Shown here: positions 6,776 through 9,284 of the stretch, one piece after another | How the letters are laid out: every line of letters begins with the position of its first letter | Numbering within the stretch: position 1 is the stretch's first letter | Notes under the pieces: model-generated | Seen by the model: the letters and a program-made list of their open reading frames with translations, nothing else | The model's database searches: none | What the model was told of the DNA's origin: nothing | Made by a program: the position numbers and the translations under genes | NCBI GenBank assembly: GCA_002439605.1 | Contig: DJOI01000036.1 | Coordinates: 1-9,284 of the forward strand | Source of the DNA: Candidatus Segatella mututuai | GTDB taxonomy: Bacteria > Bacteroidota > Bacteroidia > Bacteroidales > Bacteroidaceae | DNA: 9,284 bases | Direction of reading: 5' to 3'

Positions 6776-8179
6776 ATGAACAAGAAAAGTTTTATCATAG
6801 CAGGTTTGGCAGCACTCATGCTGCTGCCAACCTCTTGTCGGGAGAATGAGTTTGGATCAATAGATTTGACCATGCCTGAGGCTCCTGCAGATCCTGATGT
6901 CACAGTGACGTATACATTCAATCATCCATGCGCCATGTACACGGCTGAAGACTTCGCTCGTGTCAAGGCTGAGTTGGACGGCAATACCATCCCGGAGGTA
7001 ACGCAGGCTTTTGCTGCTTTGAAGAGCAGTCCTTACTCTTCCTTGACTCGCCAGCCAGAGCCACAGGAACTCATCGTACGTGGCGACCCTACTGGCACAG
7101 GAATAGACAAGGAAAATTATACATACGCCATGCGTGATGCCGCTGCGGCTTATCAGACAGCCCTTATCTGGAAACTATCTGGTGATGAGGCATACGCCAA
7201 GAAGTCTATCGAAATCATGAACGCTTGGGCTGACAAGTGTAAGAAGATTACTTCTAACGATGCTAACCAAGTGTTGGCGGCAGGTGCGCAGGGTTATACC
7301 TTCGCCTGTGCGGCGGAGTTGATGCTCGCCTACGAGGGATGGAATGCTGGCGACGTGGCGAAGTTCAAGCAGTGGATGCTCGATGTGTTTGCACCGAAGA
7401 ACAAAGGTTTCTTGGAGCATAAGGATGCCAATGTGTGTGCTAAGCACCAATGGAGTAACTGGGACTTGGTGAATATGTGTTCTTACATGGCCATCGGCAT
7501 CTTGACGGAGAACAGCGACATGGTCAACTATGTAGTCAACTATTTCTATAAAGGGCCGGGCAATGGCTGTATCAAGTATCTCATCAATGGCGACTTGCTC
7601 AACGACCCATTAGGATCGGGTGAGATGTTGGCGCAAGACCAAGAGAGTGGTCGCGACCAAGGACACGCTCAGATGTCGGCCATGGTGACAGCCAACTTGG
7701 CTCAGATGGCTTACTCGCTCTATGAGCAGAACAAACTCAATGCAGATGCAAACGTTGCAAAACTGGATTTCTTCTCTGCCAACGACAATGCCCTCTTGAA
7801 ATTGGGTGAGTATGTGGCGTTGAGTAACCTTCGTAATGGTACGGACAATGCCAACAAGGAAGGCCAGTGGCTCGTTTCTGCTACTAACATGCCATTCAAT
7901 AAATTAGAGTATTGTGTCAACTGTACATGTCGTGACAAGAATCATAGTGCCATTCATACTGTCTTGGCAGATGACAGCGGTCGTGGTAGCGTTCGTCCAG
8001 GTTGGGAAATCTACTATAACCATTATGCCAAGGTAAAGGGCTTGACCTCTGGTTTCCTCTATGTGAAGCTGATGGCAGACAAGATGCGCCCTGAGTGTGG
8101 TCCTGGCGATAGCCGTTATGGCAGCAATTCTGGTGCCTTCGACCAGTTGGGCTGGAGCACCTTGATGCTCTATCGTTAA
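6776..8179 (+). CDS. Surface lipoprotein polysaccharide lyase, alginate lyase superfamily (PL38-like)
   Basis: This 467-residue protein probably cleaves a uronic-acid polysaccharide by beta-elimination. It has a lipobox LLPTSC with C21 lipidated, then a short linker rich in Asp, Pro and Glu to about residue 45. The rest reads as one alpha-helical alginate_lyase-type domain (Pfam PF05426 superfamily) with YTAEDFARVKAEL (55-67), MRDAAAAYQTALIWKLSG (119-136), HQWSNWDLVNM (224-234), ESGRDQGHAQM (290-300) and RPGWEIYYNHYAKVKGL (407-423). N228, R293, H297 and one of Y413/Y414/Y417 are the likeliest active-site residues, because the family uses Asn/His/Arg to neutralise the carboxylate and a Tyr as base/acid. 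I assign them by pattern, not alignment. PL38 members are reported to act on alginate or glucuronan, so the substrate is undecided. A Cys cluster (C380, C383, C385) with H390 is unusual. The frame is intact, and the gene is last in the operon. Confidence 0.82.
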   Translation: MNKKSFIIAGLAALMLLPTSCRENEFGSIDLTMPEAPADPDVTVTYTFNHPCAMYTAEDFARVKAELDGNTIPEVTQAFAALKSSPYSSLTRQPEPQELIVRGDPTGTGIDKENYTYAMRDAAAAYQTALIWKLSGDEAYAKKSIEIMNAWADKCKKITSNDANQVLAAGAQGYTFACAAELMLAYEGWNAGDVAKFKQWMLDVFAPKNKGFLEHKDANVCAKHQWSNWDLVNMCSYMAIGILTENSDMVNYVVNYFYKGPGNGCIKYLINGDLLNDPLGSGEMLAQDQESGRDQGHAQMSAMVTANLAQMAYSLYEQNKLNADANVAKLDFFSANDNALLKLGEYVALSNLRNGTDNANKEGQWLVSATNMPFNKLEYCVNCTCRDKNHSAIHTVLADDSGRGSVRPGWEIYYNHYAKVKGLTSGFLYVKLMADKMRPECGPGDSRYGSNSGAFDQLGWSTLMLYR

Positions 8180-8229
8180 AATGATGTTTGAATAGCGTTA
8201 TAATATAATTTATCGATAAGCTGTATTTA

Positions 8230-8277
8230 GAAACTCCCTCGCATAAAATCTTTTTGAGATTTTTGCGAGGGAGTTTT
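8230..8277 (+). terminator. Intrinsic terminator of the PUL operon
   Basis: AAACTCCCTCGCA at 8231-8243 pairs perfectly with TGCGAGGGAGTTT at 8264-8276 (13 bp). After a bulged T at 8244 the stem continues for 7 more bp (8245-8251 with 8257-8263), leaving a 5-base loop. The right arm ends in a T-run (8274-8277), and the A's of the left arm pair with it, as in many A/T-flanked bacterial terminators. It lies 52 bp after the lyase stop and separates the operon from the next gene. The T-run is short, so termination efficiency cannot be judged. No minus-strand gene is visible nearby that would need it in the other direction. Confidence 0.85.
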
Positions 8278-8286
8278 ACGTAAAGG

Positions 8287-8308
8287 TATCAATGCTTCCG
8301 TATTGATA
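8287..8308. promoter_or_regulatory. Short hairpin or operator-like palindrome upstream of the last gene
   Basis: TATCAATGC at 8287-8295 can pair with GTATTGATA at 8300-8308: eight Watson-Crick pairs and one G-T pair around a TTCC tetraloop. It ends 38 bp before the start codon at 8347 and lies just after the terminator, so it sits where an operator or a 5' untranslated hairpin of the new transcription unit would be. No T-run follows, so it is not a terminator. I saw no clear TAnnTTTG promoter element in 8278-8346. Confidence 0.45.
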
Positions 8309-8346
8309 GCAGAATTTCACATAATTAATAACTAAAGACAAAGAAA

Positions 8347-9284
8347 ATGAAGAAAAGTTTACTAAAAGGAATGGTGGCAGCCTCCTTGCTACTGTTTGGC
8401 ATGCCTTCTTATGCTGATGGCGTAAAGTGGTTGGAGAAATGCTTGGATGAAAGCAAAATCGAGATTAGTAAGGGTACTACAACCATTGATGGCAATGTTG
8501 TCAAGATTAATGGCACGGGCAACCAGGAGTTGAAGGTGACCTTGAAGCCTGGAGAGGACATGACCATGAACAATGGGCAGACCTATGTCGTAATTGAGGC
8601 AAATACAACCTTCGACAAGACGAAGAAGCTTGATCACTTGACAGTTGGCTCAAATAAGTATGTCAACAAAACGGGTGTGCTTTTGGGCTTCAACAAAGAT
8701 GTGAACGGTCATAAGTTGACGGTTTTCAACCTATTGGACAAACGTGGAGGAAATGGTGCTGATAAGGCGGCTGTGGATGGGCTGATTCATTTCTTGTGTG
8801 AGAATGCACAGTATGAGTCTTCGGAAGCTTCTTTTTATCTACAGCCATCTACAGCTTTGCCCAATGATGCTGATATAGAAATTTATAATATAGGTTTCTA
8901 TACATTAGGCGATATTTTGACAGAATATCCAACTTTGGCGACTCAAAGTTGGAGATTTAAGAAGTCTCAGCTCTGTGAATTGGAATCTTATAGCGGAGAC
9001 AACAACAATACGGTGAAAATTAATACGGCGGAAGGTACGACGACATTAGGATACAACTATTTGAGAGGACGTTGCTTGCAAAATATGCCATCGTCTTATG
9101 TGAAGTTGGACTTGCGTAATATGAAACTTGATGCAAGCCAGAACACTCCGCTGAAGGTAGATGCTTTTGCTGACCTTACCTTTAGTGACAAGATTCTGAT
9201 GACGGCGGATCAATATAAATTGTTCCCAACAATGAACCAATATGTGGCTTATCCTAATGCTAACTACACCGCTTACAAAGACGG
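8347..9284 (+). CDS. Secreted protein of unknown function (3' end outside the window)
   Basis: The frame is open from ATG 8347 to the window edge, giving 312 complete codons. An in-frame TAA at 8329-8331 and an A-rich leader (AAGACAAAGAAA) support this start. A Sec signal peptide is clear: KK, then a hydrophobic core to F17, with likely cleavage after SYA (residue 23). No Cys is at the cleavage site, so it is not a lipoprotein. Residues 25-110 alternate polar and hydrophobic residues like a beta-sandwich (IEISKGTTTIDGNVVKI, ELKVTLKPGE, QTYVVIEAN). Near the visible end, YVKLDLRNMKLDAS followed by LKVDAFADLTF vaguely recalls a leucine-rich repeat of the BspA type, but this is weak. I do not recognise the family. 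The preceding terminator makes it a separate transcription unit, possibly unrelated to the PUL. No stop is reached, so full length, anchor and any C-terminal sorting signal are unknown. Confidence 0.85.
   Translation, partial: MKKSLLKGMVAASLLLFGMPSYADGVKWLEKCLDESKIEISKGTTTIDGNVVKINGTGNQELKVTLKPGEDMTMNNGQTYVVIEANTTFDKTKKLDHLTVGSNKYVNKTGVLLGFNKDVNGHKLTVFNLLDKRGGNGADKAAVDGLIHFLCENAQYESSEASFYLQPSTALPNDADIEIYNIGFYTLGDILTEYPTLATQSWRFKKSQLCELESYSGDNNNTVKINTAEGTTTLGYNYLRGRCLQNMPSSYVKLDLRNMKLDASQNTPLKVDAFADLTFSDKILMTADQYKLFPTMNQYVAYPNANYTAYKD

Larger units (their letters stand above)
166..8179 (+). other. Four-gene polysaccharide-utilisation operon (susC-susD-SGBP-lyase)
   Basis: Four genes on the same strand are separated by 11, 61 and 67 bp, with no terminator-like stem-loop between them, and the block is followed by a strong stem-loop at 8231-8276. 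The order of transporter, SusD-like binding protein, second binding lipoprotein and surface enzyme is the standard order of a PUL core. Together they would cut, bind and import one glycan. The lyase is the only enzyme and suggests a uronic-acid-containing substrate. Co-transcription is inferred from spacing and orientation. Confidence 0.8.

Noticed and set aside
1..9284. tRNA, rRNA, CRISPR arrays, insertion sequences or transposase remnants
   Set aside because: No regular spacer-repeat pattern, transposase-like frame, terminal inverted repeats around a gene, or cloverleaf-like segment was seen. Coding density is high and the genes are intact.

Overview
The window looks like a chromosomal polysaccharide-utilisation locus (PUL) from a Bacteroidales bacterium, most likely Prevotella/Segatella or a close relative. 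The evidence is an adjacent SusC/SusD pair, lipoproteins carrying Bacteroidota-type export residues, A-rich leaders instead of strong Shine-Dalgarno sites, and frequent TTG leucine codons. The genus is inferred from style only. I recognise no individual strain or locus.

Layout: (1) Positions 1-66 are the last 21 codons of an upstream + strand gene that I cannot identify. (2) Positions 67-165 are the leader of the PUL. It holds two imperfect direct repeats offset by 21 bp and a third, inverted copy, which is a plausible operator. (3) Positions 166-8179 hold four co-directional genes with gaps of 11, 61 and 67 bp and no terminator between them, so probably one operon: a SusC-like TonB-dependent transporter, a SusD-like lipoprotein, a lipoprotein with three Ig-like (Big_2-type) domains and a C-terminal domain of unknown function, and a lipoprotein lyase of the alginate lyase superfamily that most resembles CAZy family PL38. 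(4) A strong stem-loop at 8231-8276 closes the operon. (5) After a second, shorter hairpin, a new + strand gene starts at 8347 and runs off the window. It encodes a Sec-exported, non-lipidated protein of unknown function.

Proposed working (inference from family knowledge): the lyase on the cell surface cleaves a uronic-acid-containing polysaccharide (alginate or glucuronan are the nearest precedents) by beta-elimination. The Ig-like lipoprotein and SusD capture the polymer or its fragments, and the SusC/SusD pair imports the oligosaccharides using TonB energy. The window contains no regulator, glycoside hydrolase, kinase or unsaturated-uronate enzyme, so later steps must be encoded elsewhere. 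The SusC protein has no N-terminal STN signalling domain, which argues against transmembrane anti-sigma control and fits a hybrid two-component or AraC-type activator acting at the upstream repeats.

The general architecture is well known. The less ordinary parts are the tripartite operator-like repeat, the uncharacterised C-terminal module of the third gene, the Cys cluster in the lyase, the in-phase heptamer array after susD, and the unidentified secreted protein at the right edge.
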